A DNA stretch of 64,000 nt from Aegilops tauschii subsp. strangulata (lineage: Eukaryota; Streptophyta; Magnoliopsida; Poales; Poaceae): NCBI RefSeq assembly GCF_002575655.3, contig NC_053039.3:216461622-216525621 (forward strand), written 5' to 3'. Below the pieces are notes generated by a model. It made no database searches. It had not been told where the DNA came from and saw only the letters and a program-made list of their open reading frames with translations. This document shows positions 34,900 to 46,719 of this stretch, piece by piece (position 1 is the stretch's first letter; the number at the start of each line of letters is the position of its first letter). Position numbers and translations under genes: made by a program.

Positions 34900-35599
34900 A
34901 AATTATACAAATGAAAATAGGGTTTAGATTATCCCGAACATCTCGCTACCTAGACCAATGTACTCTGATTTGAATTCAACATAAAATGGATACAAATATT
35001 TGAATTGGAGATCGTATGGTACATGTAGTTCATACTGAAATATGATTACTGCTATATGCATGTTTTTTGTTATCAAGATAATATTTAAATGATGGTATAA
35101 CTTGCCAACAATCGTATTCAAATAAGGAAAATTGATTCAAATTTAGTCCATATGGTAGACAACAATATATATGTTCATAGGGTGGAGTAAAATGTTCATA
35201 TATGATGGAAGATCAAAAAATAGGACTACATCCATTATAAACCGCAAGGTCACCTAACGATATATTCGAATTCAACATAACGTGGATTCAAAAATTAAAA
35301 TTTGAGATCCTAGCATTTGTAATCATATAAAAAGGGACATGACTCTTTCTTGTGGTGGGAATTGATTTGTTTTTTGTTGTTGCTGAGGGAAGTGCGAATT
35401 GATTTGGTACTGTACAGGGTAATCTTGTTCTCCCAATTTTTTTTACATTTTTCTTGTACTTTTTTCAGTGGCATTTATAGCAATATAGTAAAAGGGGACA
35501 TGACTCTCTTGTGTATTGTATGAATTGTTTTTTTGTACACGTTAAACTTGTTCCGCCGAACATGGAATCCACGCCTTGTTATCCCGAAATTTTCAAGCT
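34900..35599. other. AT-rich spacer with no recognised gene
   Basis: AT-rich sequence with two copies of AAAAGG.GACATGACTCT near 35331 and 35491, each followed by a GAATTG motif about 20-30 bp on. Nothing codes here. It may be internal to the CACTA element, whose left end I could not find. Confidence 0.4.
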
Positions 35600-35639
35600 T
35601 GAGTATCTTTTGTCTCATCTGCTATGAAACTCCTGCCTC

Positions 35640-36700
35640 TTCAACCCGCGCCACGCCTTGTTATCTCGAAATTTCGATGCGCGCGAAAACTCCCTCCTCA
35701 TCCGAAATCGGTCCCGCAACCCAGACACGTGAAATCCCCCTTCTACCCCTTAGCCGGAAATGCTGGCTCGACATCGCATGGTCAAAACCGGTGGGGGTAC
35801 GCTGGTAACTTACCCTACATTTCGGACAAGCGCGTCCCTAAGCCATGGCTCCCCCCTACCTTCCCCTTCATCCCCCCATTCGTACATCGAGGCCGCCAAA
35901 ACTAGCGAAACCCCACGCTCCTCCTCGGCCTCCCGACCGCCGCCCAGCTGGAGACTCTTCGCCAACGATGTCGTCCACCGCAACAGCTCACCGTCCCTCA
36001 TCCACCGCACCGGATGAGCATCCGTCGTCGATCTCGTCGTCCCGCCGGATCGGCCGCGTCCACCACCTCCAAGGATCTACCCCGATGTTCGCCTCGTCTA
36101 TCGCGCCACCTCCATCCTCATAGCGTCGTCTTGACCTGCCCCACCGGAACCGCAGCACCCTCACCAATTCCTCTAATGAAGCCGGGGCCTACTTGGCGCC
36201 ACCAAGGAGGTTCTGCACTCACCGCTGCATTTTATCTTTTATTCGATCTCACGGGGCTGCCAGTGCTCGATACCGAGCAGCCATGGCGGGTCTCCATCGA
36301 TGGCGCCGTCGCCGGCCACTTCATCCATGGCGTCTCTTCCCCATGTTCTTGCTTCCTCGGCGACGACTTCCACACCGGCACTAGGTGCAGCTGCTCTGGC
36401 TCTCGCTCGCGCTGCGGCTCTGTTCTTGCTGTCGATCGCGCTGCTGCACTGCTCTTGCTTTCGTTCGTGCTGCTGCTCTGCTCTGCTATTGCCGTTGATC
36501 GCGCTATTGCTCCGCTCTTGGTCTCGTTCATGGTGCTGCTCTGCTCTTGCTCTCGCTCGCGTTGCTGCTGCTGCACGACCTCCGGCAGCTACACGAGTTG
36601 CTGCTTTAGCACTCGCTCGCGGTGCTGCAGCACGACTTGCTCTCTGCTAGTGCATTCCATGCTCGAGCGGCTGCTGATTTAGATCACTGCTTCTCTGCTA
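35640..36700 (+). other. GC-rich, low-complexity 5' zone of the CACTA element
   Basis: GC-rich sequence followed by a degenerate CTC/GCT repeat (about 36390-36640, GCTCTGCTCTTGCTCTCGCT type). Long open frames occur on both strands because of the repeat composition. No conserved domain is visible, and I treat it as transposon-internal sequence. Confidence 0.5.
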
Positions 36701-38073
36701 CTAGTGCTCGAACGCCCTAAACATCTATTGCAATGCTCTGATACTAGTTCAATCAGTTTCGACAGTAAAATTCAGTTTTGACTGTAAAGTTCAGTTTTTT
36801 CAATTAAGTTCAGAGTGAACAGTATTTACAGCATCTGTCGGAGCGGTCGTGGCGCGGCTGATGCGTTTTACATCTAGCACTTTTTGGTGATGTATTTTAC
36901 ATCATCTATTGCAGATGATATTAGAGTCCCACTTCAGATTAATGTTGTCTGCCTTGTCCTGCTTCAGCCTCGCAGCCGTACACCTCACCGGAGCTGCTCC
37001 AATGACGGAACCGTCCATCACAGCGGAGTAGTACCCTCGGCGCCGTTTCCAGAGGCCTCAGATCTTCTTCCCCGCCTCCGATAGTCACACCAGCATCACC
37101 ATCCTCCACGTCCAACCCAATGATGCTGAGGTCGACAAGGCTATGCCAAAGAGGTTGTACACTCGTTGCATCACTTTGTTACTATGCATTCATGTCGATC
37201 CCTCACGGATCCTTTGCTATGGAACTACTATGGTACTACTATTCGTGCATTTGGTTAGAAGGAGTGGAGCAAAGCAAAACTGGAGGATTTTTTCCTTTGG
37301 TGTGTCTTTCAAAGAAAAAACGTAGGAACTTTAATATCCACTTGGACGTCCTTTTCAAATTAATGTGCATGAAGAACAGGACTAATTGCATTACTGGCAT
37401 AATAAGATTCTTATTTTTTTCATTTTCACGTGGTTTGACTTTAATTTGACCATGTTTCTCCATTGTTGTGTTCTTCCAATTCATGTGACCAAACACCCAG
37501 GTTGACAGAAATCCTATGTTTCCAAATGCTCTATTTGCCCGTGCATTCCTATCCTATTCCTATGTTTTTCCTGTCCCTGCGTTTATAGAATCCTCCAGTT
37601 CTAAGGAGCCCTTACAGATTTACTTCATTTTCAGATAGGCGTCAAAGAAAACTCTGTGTGTTATGTCCTGCTCCTGCCGTGCCATCATCCACCCCACCTG
37701 AGGTGCACCATCGACAGAAGTGTTCACTGCAGCAGAGGTTCCCCCTGCAGACTTTCTATCTTCGCCTCAGATCATCTTACCCGTTGCCGGTCGTACAGAT
37801 GTCATGCAGATGTCGCTCCATGGTGGGCGAAGTGGGTCCCCCTCCCGCCATTCCAGATTGTATTCCAGAGAAAGATAACTGTTCAGATGGGGATTCAGAG
37901 GGAGCTGACCACTCCTATTTACCACCTGAGGTTTTTTCTCTAACCTGGCACGTTGATGTTGGTCATATCATGCATATGACGCCTCGCATTGCTTACATTA
38001 TACATCTTATATGCCATCAGCTTAGTTTAGATTTGCTTTGCGTGAATGCCACCTGTTTAGTTTCTATATCATA
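36701..38073 (+). other. CACTA interior, left of the MITE
   Basis: Contains short exon-like pieces, for instance 37655-37935, which ends in the block SDGDSEGADHSYLPPE, related to the repeated blocks near 38530 and 38980. Intervening sequence is AT-rich and intron-like. No complete gene can be assembled by eye. Confidence 0.4.
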
Positions 38074-38233
38074 CTCCCACCGTTCCTAAATATTTGTCTT
38101 TCTAGAGATTTCAACAAGTGAGTACATACGGAGCAAAATGAGTGAATCTACACTCTAAAATATGTCTATATACATCTGTATGTGGTAGTCCATTTGAAAT
38201 CTCTAAAAAGGCAAATATTTAGGAATGAGGGAG
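38074..38233. mobile_element. Complete Stowaway-type MITE (160 bp) inside the CACTA element
   Basis: It begins CTCCCACCGTTCCTA and ends TAGGAATGAGGGAG, flanked by TA at 38072-38073 and 38234-38235. It is the same family and length as the copy at 5632-5791, in the opposite orientation. Confidence 0.9.
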
Positions 38234-38239
38234 TATATG

Positions 38240-39440
38240 GGAATTATGCAATGCCATCTTCTTTAGCCAGGCATCATATACATGAATCATGCAATGCCAT
38301 CCTGTTTAGCCAGTCATCGTATATGTGAATTGTATCGTGCCATATTTTTTTCATAATGTATTCCATTTGTCAACAATGTTTATACATTCGTCTACTCTTC
38401 CTGTGCATCAGCCATTTGAGTCGGTCATGGGAAAAATCTAGAGTGAAAACAAGGTCTTCTGAGCAGTCAGTGCTACCTATCGATGCAGATTTCTTGCTGG
38501 TTACATATAGCTCCTTAGAGGAGGATTCAGAGACAGATAACCAGTCGTATTCCCCCACCCGAGGTGCATGCTCTAACTTGGCAGGGTTATATTGCTCATA
38601 TCATGCATATGGTGTCTTGCATTGCCATGCCATCTACTTAGATTAGACATGCTTTGTGTGAATGCCTCCTGTTTGCTTTCTATATCAGATACGTGAATTA
38701 TGCAATGCCATGTTTTTCAGCCAGTTATCATATATGTGAATTATGCACCGCCATGTAGCCAGGCATCATATATGTGAATTATCTCATGCCATGTTTTTTT
38801 TCATTACATATTCCATTTGCCGACAATCTGCGTATATTGAACTACTCTTCATGTGTATCAGCCATTTGAGCCGGTTATGGAAAAATCAGGAGTGAAAACA
38901 AGGTCTTTAGAGTAGGTAATGGTACTTGTTGAAGCATATATCTCGATGGTTACAGGTAGCTCCTCAGAGGAGGATTCAGAGACAGATGACCAGTCCTATA
39001 TCCCACCTGAGGTGTATGCTCTAAGTTGCGATGTTTATATTTCTCATATCATGCATATGGTGTCTTGCATTGCTTAGTTTAGACATCATATGCACAATAT
39101 TGAATTCCATCTGCTTAGTTTAGAGATCATACATGCGAGTGCCAGCTGCTTAGTATATGAATCCATTGTGTCAATTATATCATGCCATCCTGTATACTTA
39201 GACAACATGTATGTGAATTATTTCATCCCAACCTATTTTAGAAAGACATCATATAGTTTTGTCATGTCATCCTGTTTAGATACTCATCATATGTTGAATT
39301 ATGCCATTATATCCTGTTAAGTTATATCATATATCTGAAACTGTGTCATGCTATCCTGTTTAGTTAGGCATCATATATGTGAAATTGTGTCATGCTGTCC
39401 TGTTTGGTTAGACACCATATATGTGAATTACCACATATGT
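38240..39440 (+). repeat. Minisatellite-like repeats and a 450-bp duplication within the CACTA element
   Basis: Repeats of about 45 bp containing CATCATATATGTGAATTAT and ATGCCATCCTGTTTAG recur at 38240-38350, 38690-38800 and 39160-39440. A larger duplication of period 450 bp carries an exon-like block: GCCATTTGAG at 38411 and 38861, each followed by a segment ending SSEEDSETDDQSY-like (about 38510-38570 and 38960-39010). A third, diverged block begins at 39487. Confidence 0.7.
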
Positions 39441-39486
39441 CTATCATACAATCTCTGTACGTTCAATTTCTTTTCTTGTTTATCAG

Positions 39487-39961
39487 CCATTTGAACTGGA
39501 GGGGGTGATGGTAGCATCTAAGGGAGCAAAAACCCGTTCTTCACAAAAGACAGTGCTACCCGTCGATGCAGATAGAACCATGGTTTTACTGGCCCATGAA
39601 CTAGCCCCACCACACATAATCGAGACTCTTCCAGATTGCACACTTACATCGTTGGACAGAGAACCAACTACAACCCATCTAACCCCAACCCCAGCGGATA
39701 GTAACCCACTTCTAGTTGTCAAAGCACCATGTCCACCACAGAGTACCCCTGTACGAGCAGTTTGTAAAGCAACAGCAATGCCCAAAGCACGAAGACCACC
39801 ACAGCAAACCCAAAATCCACGTTTAAAGCAGAAGAGCAACTGTTCTCAAGTCAGATTCCGTAGCTATGGTCCATACTCCTTTGCTATTGCATCACTGTAT
39901 TTACTCATACCAACTACTTTCGAATTTGAAGGATCCAATTGAAACTCCAATGGTGCAACAG
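39487..39961 (+). pseudogene. CACTA-encoded exon of unknown function
   Basis: The exon is bounded by a TATCAG acceptor (39481-39486) and an ACAG/GTATGT donor (39961/39962). The frame PFELEGVMVASKGAKTRSSQ continues through a proline-rich stretch to FEFEGSN and a TGA at 39940-39942, which is 19 bases short of the donor. The start resembles the earlier duplicated exon block (38411 onward, KTRSSEQSVLPIDAD against KTRSSQKTVLPVDAD). No known domain is visible. Confidence 0.55.
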
Positions 39962-40335
39962 GTATGTTTTAAACCTATTTCTTTAACTGGATTTTTGTTC
40001 TAGCTTCTTGCTCTATGTTGATTTCAGTTTCAGTTGTATAAACAGTTATGTTCTCATGTGATGCACATTACAAGTGTTGCCAATACTGTGTAGTTTCTCG
40101 CACTTATATTCTGTCTATGTTGTTGTGTCTTAAAAATATATGAGTTGAACTGTGTCTCTATCTTGATTTGGCAACATAAACTAGAATGATATGGACAATA
40201 CAGTGACCATAGTACATAGATATATGTTTGTTTCATGTTGTTATCCTATCCACCTTACTACTGAACCGGTTTACCAAAATGAGTTTCGTATACTACATGC
40301 TAAACATGTGATGTGTCTGCTTGTTTCTCTTGTAG

Positions 40336-40773
40336 TATGCGAATAGAATATTGGAGAAGAGCACTCCACTATGCAATGGTAGAGAAAGTAATGCAGATAA
40401 GGTTCAAGATAGTGAGACAACCCTGTTGGTCTCCAAGAAGGGTGATAAAAATGATTTTCTAGACAGTAAGAAAATCCCACAATCCTGCGTTGATGTAGTG
40501 TTCGAGTTACTGGCCAGTACCGCTGGCACAAGCTCTTCGAACTCGCTGCCTGAATCACTTCGGCTCCTTCAGTCTCAGCTACAAGCTGAAAGGCATCAGT
40601 CAGCTGTGCTGCGGCAAGAAGCCGAAGGACTGAGGAAGTCCCTGCAGAATTCAGATGCATAATTTATTGTGCAACAGCAAGCGCTGGAGGATTTAAGCGC
40701 CAAACAAGAGAAAGTTAATAAGCTTGCTAAGCATCTTGCTAGCATTATGGGTACCCAGGATATTGTTTCTTGA
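40336..40773 (+). pseudogene. CACTA-encoded coiled-coil C-terminal exon
   Basis: After a TTGTAG acceptor (40330-40335) the frame encodes LLVSKKGDKNDFLDSKK, then SLPESLRLLQSQLQAERHQS, an alpha-helical heptad-rich segment, broken by TAA at 40660-40662 and continuing QQQALEDLSAKQEKVNKLAK to TGA at 40771-40773. The splice phase from the preceding exon does not match this frame, pointing to a further frameshift near 40380. The protein may be the accessory DNA-binding type of CACTA product, but that is inference. Confidence 0.55.
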
Positions 40774-41094
40774 GCTCTTCTGAAGTGGTTTCAGTTCTGG
40801 ACTTGTTTTGCTGCGGCGTTTATTTGCACTGGTCGCCAACTTTGACAACCAGTGTATGTGATATGCTGCTTTCTTCCCTATATTTGCACTGGTGGCGAAC
40901 TTTGATGCCCAGTGGATATAATATGTGTAATAGTCGTGATAGCCTAGCATAAGTTGCTTGCTTATTTATTTCCTTGTTGTCTTGTTTATTTGTTTGCTTG
41001 TAGTCAATGCAGTTCTTTTTCCGCGGTTTGCTAATGGCCGCAATAACCTATTTTTAAAACTAGGCCACAATAACCATGGGCTACATATTTATTT
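40774..41094 (+). other. 3' untranslated zone of the CACTA gene
   Basis: Contains a short direct repeat (TTTATTTGCACTGG at about 40828 and TATATTTGCACTGG at about 40880) and T-rich sequence. No gene is seen. Confidence 0.4.
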
Positions 41095-41830
41095 TAGTGA
41101 CCCTGGGCCTCCTACGGGCCATAGAAACAATGGGCCTTCTACGGTGAGTAGCATCAATGGGCCTTCTACGGGCCGTATGATCGATTGGCCAAACATGGGC
41201 CACTAACGGACCACATTATGGGCCTTAAACGAGCTAGAGTTGGAATCGTCTGTTCATGGGCCGACCATAACGGACCATCGTTAATCGACCGTATTTGATG
41301 ACGCTATGAAAACGGCCCAACGGATTAACGGGCCACAAACGGGCCGACTGTAACCACGGGCTGAATTTGGCCCACAAGGAGAAAAGGCCAGTAACAGGCC
41401 GTAAGTAACCGAATGTTGGAAATGAGCCCAAGAATAAATGGGCCCCGAGAAGGCCGAAAGATAACATAGGCTTGAAACGGCCCAATGGAATAATGGGACG
41501 TTAATGGGTATAAAGCGATATACTGTTCATTACGGGCAAGTTTCACCACGGGCCGTTAGTGGGCCAAGAGTTACAAAGTGCCTCATATGGGCCGAAAGAC
41601 GTCATGGGCCATACATGGGCCGGAAGTTACAATGGGCTGGAATCATATTGGATGGCCCAGATGACGCTATTGGGCCTAATTCGGATAGGCCGTAATGGGC
41701 CCTGGGTTAGCGGGCTGTAAATGGCCTATGTGCGAACAGGTCATTTACAGGCTTTCCGTGGGCCGGCCCGCTATCTTTTGACCAAGTCAAACGGACCGGC
41801 CTTTTCACAGGAATGGGCCTCTGTTGGGGC
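41095..41830 (+). repeat. Subterminal GGGCC-repeat zone of the CACTA element
   Basis: More than twenty short motifs of the type TGGGCC, CGGGCC or GGCCC, in both orientations and about 15-40 bp apart. Dense subterminal short repeats serve as transposase-accessory binding sites in known CACTA elements; here the role is inferred from position and density. Confidence 0.65.
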
Positions 41831-42091
41831 CGTGCCACGTGTCGACGTATCATTGGCGCATTCTGTCCAATGAGTGGATGACATCTGTCCCAACGGTGAG
41901 CCGACACATGTTTCCTCCAGCCAATGATAATTTTACACGTGGAAAATCCCCATTGGTCCGGGCTGTTAACGGGTTATCGGATCCAAACCGGAACCCGAGC
42001 TTAACAGCGACCCGTTATGATGGATGCCACGTGTCGGTCACCCTTGACAAAAGCACTTTTATGACGCGCGATTTATCGTCATGGAAGTGGA

Positions 42092-42258
42092 CACTTCCGT
42101 GATGATAATTTTGGTAATGTCATGGAACACTTCTACGACACCACATGTATGACTATCTTGATTCTGTCATAGAATCGTCATGGATGTAGATGCATGACAA
42201 AAAACATGACCTACTATGACAAACACGTATCATCACGGAAGTGTATTTTTTTGTAGTG
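42092..42258 (+). repeat. CACTA right terminus with internal hairpin
   Basis: CACTTCCGTGATGATA (42092-42107) and its exact complement TATCATCACGGAAGTG (42228-42243) form an inverted repeat around a 120-bp loop, directly before the terminal TTTTTTTGTAGTG. The next bases, ATA, would be the 3-bp target duplication. Confidence 0.75.
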
Positions 42259-42958
42259 ATAGTTTAGTGCGCCATGCTTTGCAGCTTAGAAACGGGACTT
42301 AAAAAACATTTTGAACGCCACGGAGCATATGAGATGTTCCAAGAGATGAAATTGGTATTTCACCCGTGTCGAGAGGTATGAGACCTCTGACAAGTACTTT
42401 GCCTACAAGATGGAGGAGAATAGCTCAGCCAGTGAGCATGTGCTCAAAATGTCTGAGTACTACAATCGCTTGAATCAAGTGGGAGTTAATCTTCGAGATA
42501 AGATAGTGATTGACAGAGTTCTCTAGTCACTATCACAAAGCTACTAGAACTTCGTGATGAACTATAATATGCAAGGGATGACGAAAATGATTCCCGAGCT
42601 CTTCATGATGCTGAAATTGCGAAGGTAGAAATCAAGAAAGAGCATCAAGTGTTGATGGTTAACAAGACCACTAGTTCCAAAAAAATGGCAATGGAAAGAA
42701 AAGGAACTTCAAGAAGAATGGCAAGCAAGTTGCCACTCTCGTGAAGAAGCCCAAAGCTGGGCCTAAGCCTAAAACTAAGTGCTTCTACTGCAAAGAGAAT
42801 GGTCACTAGAAGCAGAACTGCCCCAAATACTTGGCGGATAAGAAGGATGGCAAAGTGAACAAAGGTATATTTGATATAAATTTCATTGATGTGTACTTTA
42901 CTAGTGTTCGTAGCAACCCCTGGGTATTTGATGCTGGTTCAGTTGCTAAGATTAGTAA
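42259..42958 (+). pseudogene. Gag and protease part of the plus-strand Angela element
   Basis: Out-of-frame pieces of Gag include SEHVLKMSEYYNRLNQVGVN, then a zinc knuckle CFYCKENGH with a stop replacing tryptophan (TAG near 42808), and the protease start WVFDAGSVAKISN (D-A-G rather than D-T-G or D-S-G). The protease is cut at 42958 by the copia insertion. Confidence 0.8.
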
Positions 42959-43111
42959 TGTAGAGAGATTGTTTGGCAATACAATATTCGTTGTATTGAT
43001 TGGGTGTTGGTGCACATATATATAAGTACAGGTAGGCCTTGACCTCAACTATACACAACTAGGAGGTAGACCACAATATACATAATACATGCAACACATA
43101 TATACTCAACA
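42959..43111 (-). repeat. 3' LTR of the compact copia (153 bp)
   Basis: It starts TGTAGAGAGATTG and ends ATATACTCAACA. It differs from the 5' copy at three positions, all transitions. Confidence 0.95.
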
Positions 43112-46100
43112 CCCCCCGCAGTCGAAGCGTCGTCGGAGACACAGAGACTGGACCGAAACTCCTCGAAGACAGAAGTAGGCAATCCCTTAGTCATCACATC
43201 AGCAAACTGTTGTGTCGTCGGAACGTGGAGAACCCGAACACGGCCAAGGGCAACCTGCTCTCGCACGAAGTGAATATCGAGCTCAATATGCTTCGTACGT
43301 CGATGGTGCACCGGGTTGGCGGAGAGGTAGACCGTGCTGACGTTATCGCAGTAGACAAGAGTAGCCTTGTGAACATCACAAAGCAACTCCTGGAGCAGCT
43401 GACGGATCCAAGAGCATTCGGCCACGGCGTTAGCCACGGCCCGATACTCTGCCTCGACGCTGGAGCGGGAGACCGTGGGCTATCGCTTCAATGACCAAGA
43501 GATCAACGAGGGCCCAAGGTAGACGCAATAGCCGGATGTAGGGCGCCGGGTGTCGGGGCAGCCTGCCCAGTCGGCGTCCGAGTAGGCGACGAGGTCGGTG
43601 GAGGCGGAGGCCTTCAGGGTGAGTCCCAAGGACATGGTGTCGCGTATGTAACGGAGAATACGCTTCACCAAGGTCCAATGAGAGTCACGCGGTGAGTGCA
43701 TGTGGAGGCACACCTGCTGAACAGCGTACTGCAGGTCTGGTCGGGTCAGCGTCAGGTATTGTAAAGCACCAACAATGGAGCGATAGAACGCTGCATCGGA
43801 CGCGAGAGACCCCTCCATAGCAAAGACTTTCGCCTTCGTGTCGACGGGGGTGGGCGTCGGCTTGCAGTTAAGCATACCGGCACGCTCCAGAAGCTCGTGG
43901 GCGTACTTCTGCTGATGCAGAAAAAAGCCGTCAGCTCGACGGACCACCTCGATGCCGAGGAAGTAGTGCAGAGGCCCCAAGTCCTTGAGGGCGAACTCAT
44001 CACGAAGACGAGCCGTCAGCCGCTGAAGGAGCTCGGGGGTGGACGTCGTGAGGATGATGTCGTCGACATAGAGTAGCAGATATGCAGTGTTAGCTCCCTG
44101 ATGATACACAAAGAGTGAGGCATCGGAGCGAGTGGACCGAAAGCCCAGAGACTGCAGGAAGGCTGCGATACACTGGTACCAAGACCGTGGCGCCTGCTTC
44201 AACCCGTAAAGAGAACGGGAGAGCAAGCACACGAAGTCCGGATGCTCGACATCGACGAAACCAGTGGGTTGCTCACAAAACACCTACTCGGCAAGATGAC
44301 TGTGCAAGAAGGCGTTGGAGACATCCAACTGATGCACAGGCCAGGCTCGCGAGACCGCCAACTGAAGCACGGTGCGGATCATGCCCGGTTTCACAACCGG
44401 AGCGAAAGTGTCGGTGAAGTCCACGCCCGCGCGCTGCCGAAGTCCACGAACCACCCACCAAGCCTTGTAGCACTCGAGAGAACCATCCGGGCGAGTCTTG
44501 TGGCGGAACACCCACTTGCCAGTGATGACGTTGGCACGAGGGGGTCGCGGAACAAGATGCCAGGTGCGGTTGCGCTGCAGGGCGTCGAACTCCTCCTGTA
44601 TCGCTGCGAGCCAGTGGGGATCCCGAAGGGCAGCACGAGCGAAGGTGGGGATGGGTGACGGCGTCGAAGTCGAGGCAGCACACACATACTCGTCGGAAGA
44701 GTAGCACATGCTTGGCCGGAGCACACCGGCCCGGGCGCGAGTCATCACACCGAGAGGCGGGGCAGCGGGGCCCACGGCGGCGGCGATAGGGCCCGCGGCA
44801 GCGGGCAAGCCGGCGGCGATGGCCGAGCCAGCAGCCGGCGAGGGGGCAGCCGAGGCCGGCGAGGCGGCTAGCAAGGGTGCCAGCGAGGCGGCCGGCGAGA
44901 CAGCGGGCGAAGACGCCGGCGAGGGGGCCGCGCCCGAGGCGACCGGGGAGGGAGCCGGCGGCGAGGGCGTCGTGGGGGCGCGAGGCGCAGCTCGTCCCAC
45001 GGCGCGAGAGCCGCCAAAGCCCGGAGGCGGTCCAAGGGCCGAGCGGGGCTGTCCACCTAACGGGGTTGCCGAAGGGTCGCCGGTGGCCGGCGGCTACGGG
45101 GCGACGAGAGGTACCTGCTGCTGAAAGGGAAACACCTTCTCATCAAAGTAAACATGTCGGGAGGTGAATACATGATGTGAGACAGGGTCATAACAGCGGT
45201 AGCCTTTAGTGTTAGGTGGGTAGCCGAGGAAGATGCAAGCGACGGAGCGGGGTGCAAGCTTATGAGGCGCGGTGGCGGCGATGCTAGGATAGCAGAGACA
45301 GCCAAAGATGCGAGGGCCATCATAGGATGGGGGCGCACCAAAGAGGAGATGGTGAGGGGCATAGTTCCGGCGTGGGAGACACGGGCGGATGTTGATGAGG
45401 AGGGTGGCGGTGGCGAGAGCGTCCGGCCGAAACCGGGGAGGCACGTTAGAGTGAAAGAGCAACGTGCGAACGCAGTCATTAAGAGTGCGAAGGATACGCT
45501 CGGCACGGCCATTTTGTTGGGACGTGTAGGGACAAGTGAGGCGGAAGATAGTGCCGTGGGAGGCTAGAAGGTTACGAACAGCGACGTTGTCAAACTCTTT
45601 TCCGTTGTCAGTTTGTAATGCAAGGATAGGACGACCGAACTGTGTGGTGACATAGGAATAAAAGGCGGTGAGTGTGGCAAGGGCGTCGGACTTGCGACGA
45701 AGAGGAAATGTCCACACATAATGGGAGAAATCATCTAAGATCACCAAATAGTATAGGTAGCCCGTGTTGCTTGCAACCGGGGATGTCCAAACATCACTAT
45801 GCAATAGCTGAAACGGAAAAGTGGAAATAGTGGTAGATGCGCTAAACGGAAGACGAACGTGCTTGCCAAGACGACAAGCCTCACAAGTATGGTCGTCGGT
45901 CTTATTGCATGAGAATGAAAAACTCTTAAGAATTTGACGTAAAGTGGTGGGGTTCGGGTGTCCCAAACGAGCATGCCAAAGGTCGACACCTGCAGCGAGG
46001 GCGACTGGGGTGGTGGAGGCGGTGGCGGAGGAGTGCACCGGATAGAGCTCGTCAGGACTATCGCAACGGCGAAGGACCATCTGAGTACGGGCGTCCTTCA

Positions 46101-46719
46101 CAGAAAACCCGACATCATCAAATTCAACGGTAATGGGATTCTCACGAGCAAGACGACGAACAGATACAAGGTTCGTAACTAAATCAGGAGAAACAAGAAT
46201 ATTAGACATAGTGATAGGCGTGGATGTGGAAGGAAACGAAGTACGACCAACATGTGTGATAGGTAAAGAGGAACCGTTACCAACGGTGATGCGAGTAGGA
46301 GTATGAACCGGAGTGAAGGAGGTTAGAGTGCCGGGATGAGATGTCATGTGGGCGGTGGCGCCCGAGTCCATGTACCAAGCGCCGCCGGTACCAAGCGCCG
46401 TCGATGATGGGGCCGAGTGCAGTGTAGCCAAAGAAGTAGGGTCCCATGGCGGTGAGACCGGCAGCCAGGCGAAGCCGCTGTAGGGCTGAACAAGGGCGGG
46501 CGGAGCATGGCCGCCGGCCATCGGCGTGGCGGGAAGAGCCGCGGAGCCGGTACTGGCCGGCTGCGGCGGCACGGCGTAGTAGGCCGGATGGCCCGCCGGA
46601 AAAACCTGCGGCGTGGTGAAGGGAGCCGTTGCGTCTGCGTACATGTAGCCGAAGAGAGACGCGGTAGAAGACATCACAGCGACGGCCGCGATGGCTAGGG
46701 CAGGAAAAGGTGGCCGCAA
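43045..46719 (-). pseudogene. Copia pol of the compact element, one frame with three TAG stops
   Basis: One continuous frame carries: protease WYMDSGATAHMT (about 46375), GAG-pre-integrase LWHARLGHPNPTTL...CEACRLGK, integrase core (HSDVWTSPV, LQTDNGKEFDN, SQQNGRAERILRTLN), a Pro/Ala-rich linker, reverse transcriptase (NRTWHLVPRP, DVSNAFLHSHL, the catalytic YVDDIIL, LKDLGPLHYFLGIEV) and RNase H (AYSDADWAGCPDTRRPTSGY, NAVAECSWIRQLL, KHIELDIHFVREQV). TAG stops occur at 45096-45094, 44286-44284 and 43482-43480; there is no frameshift between domains. No UBN2-type Gag or zinc knuckle is found upstream. Apart from these stops the catalytic residues look intact, so the copy appears young but is defective and would need Gag from another element. 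Confidence 0.92.

Larger units (their letters stand above)
35600..42258 (+). mobile_element. CACTA-type DNA transposon, right-hand part
   Basis: The right end TTTTTTTGTAGTG (42246-42258) is the complement of CACTACAAAAAAA, the terminal signature of CACTA elements. Inward of it lie a perfect 16-bp inverted repeat (42092-42107 and 42228-42243) and a GGGCC-rich subterminal zone. Upstream, exon-like segments include a coiled-coil C-terminus (40336-40773). No left terminus starting CACTAC was found, so the left edge given is only where I begin to recognise this type of sequence; no transposase catalytic domain is visible. It lies against a plus-strand Angela gag, so it probably inserted into that element. 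Confidence 0.7.

Noticed and set aside
36014..36682. A 222-codon reading frame rich in Cys, Ser and Leu
   Set aside because: It follows a degenerate CTC/GCT repeat that keeps several frames open on both strands. No start context, domain or related copy supports a gene.
44242..45567. Several plus-strand open frames over the copia pol gene
   Set aside because: They are antisense shadows of a G+C-rich pol frame on the minus strand that has clear domain motifs.
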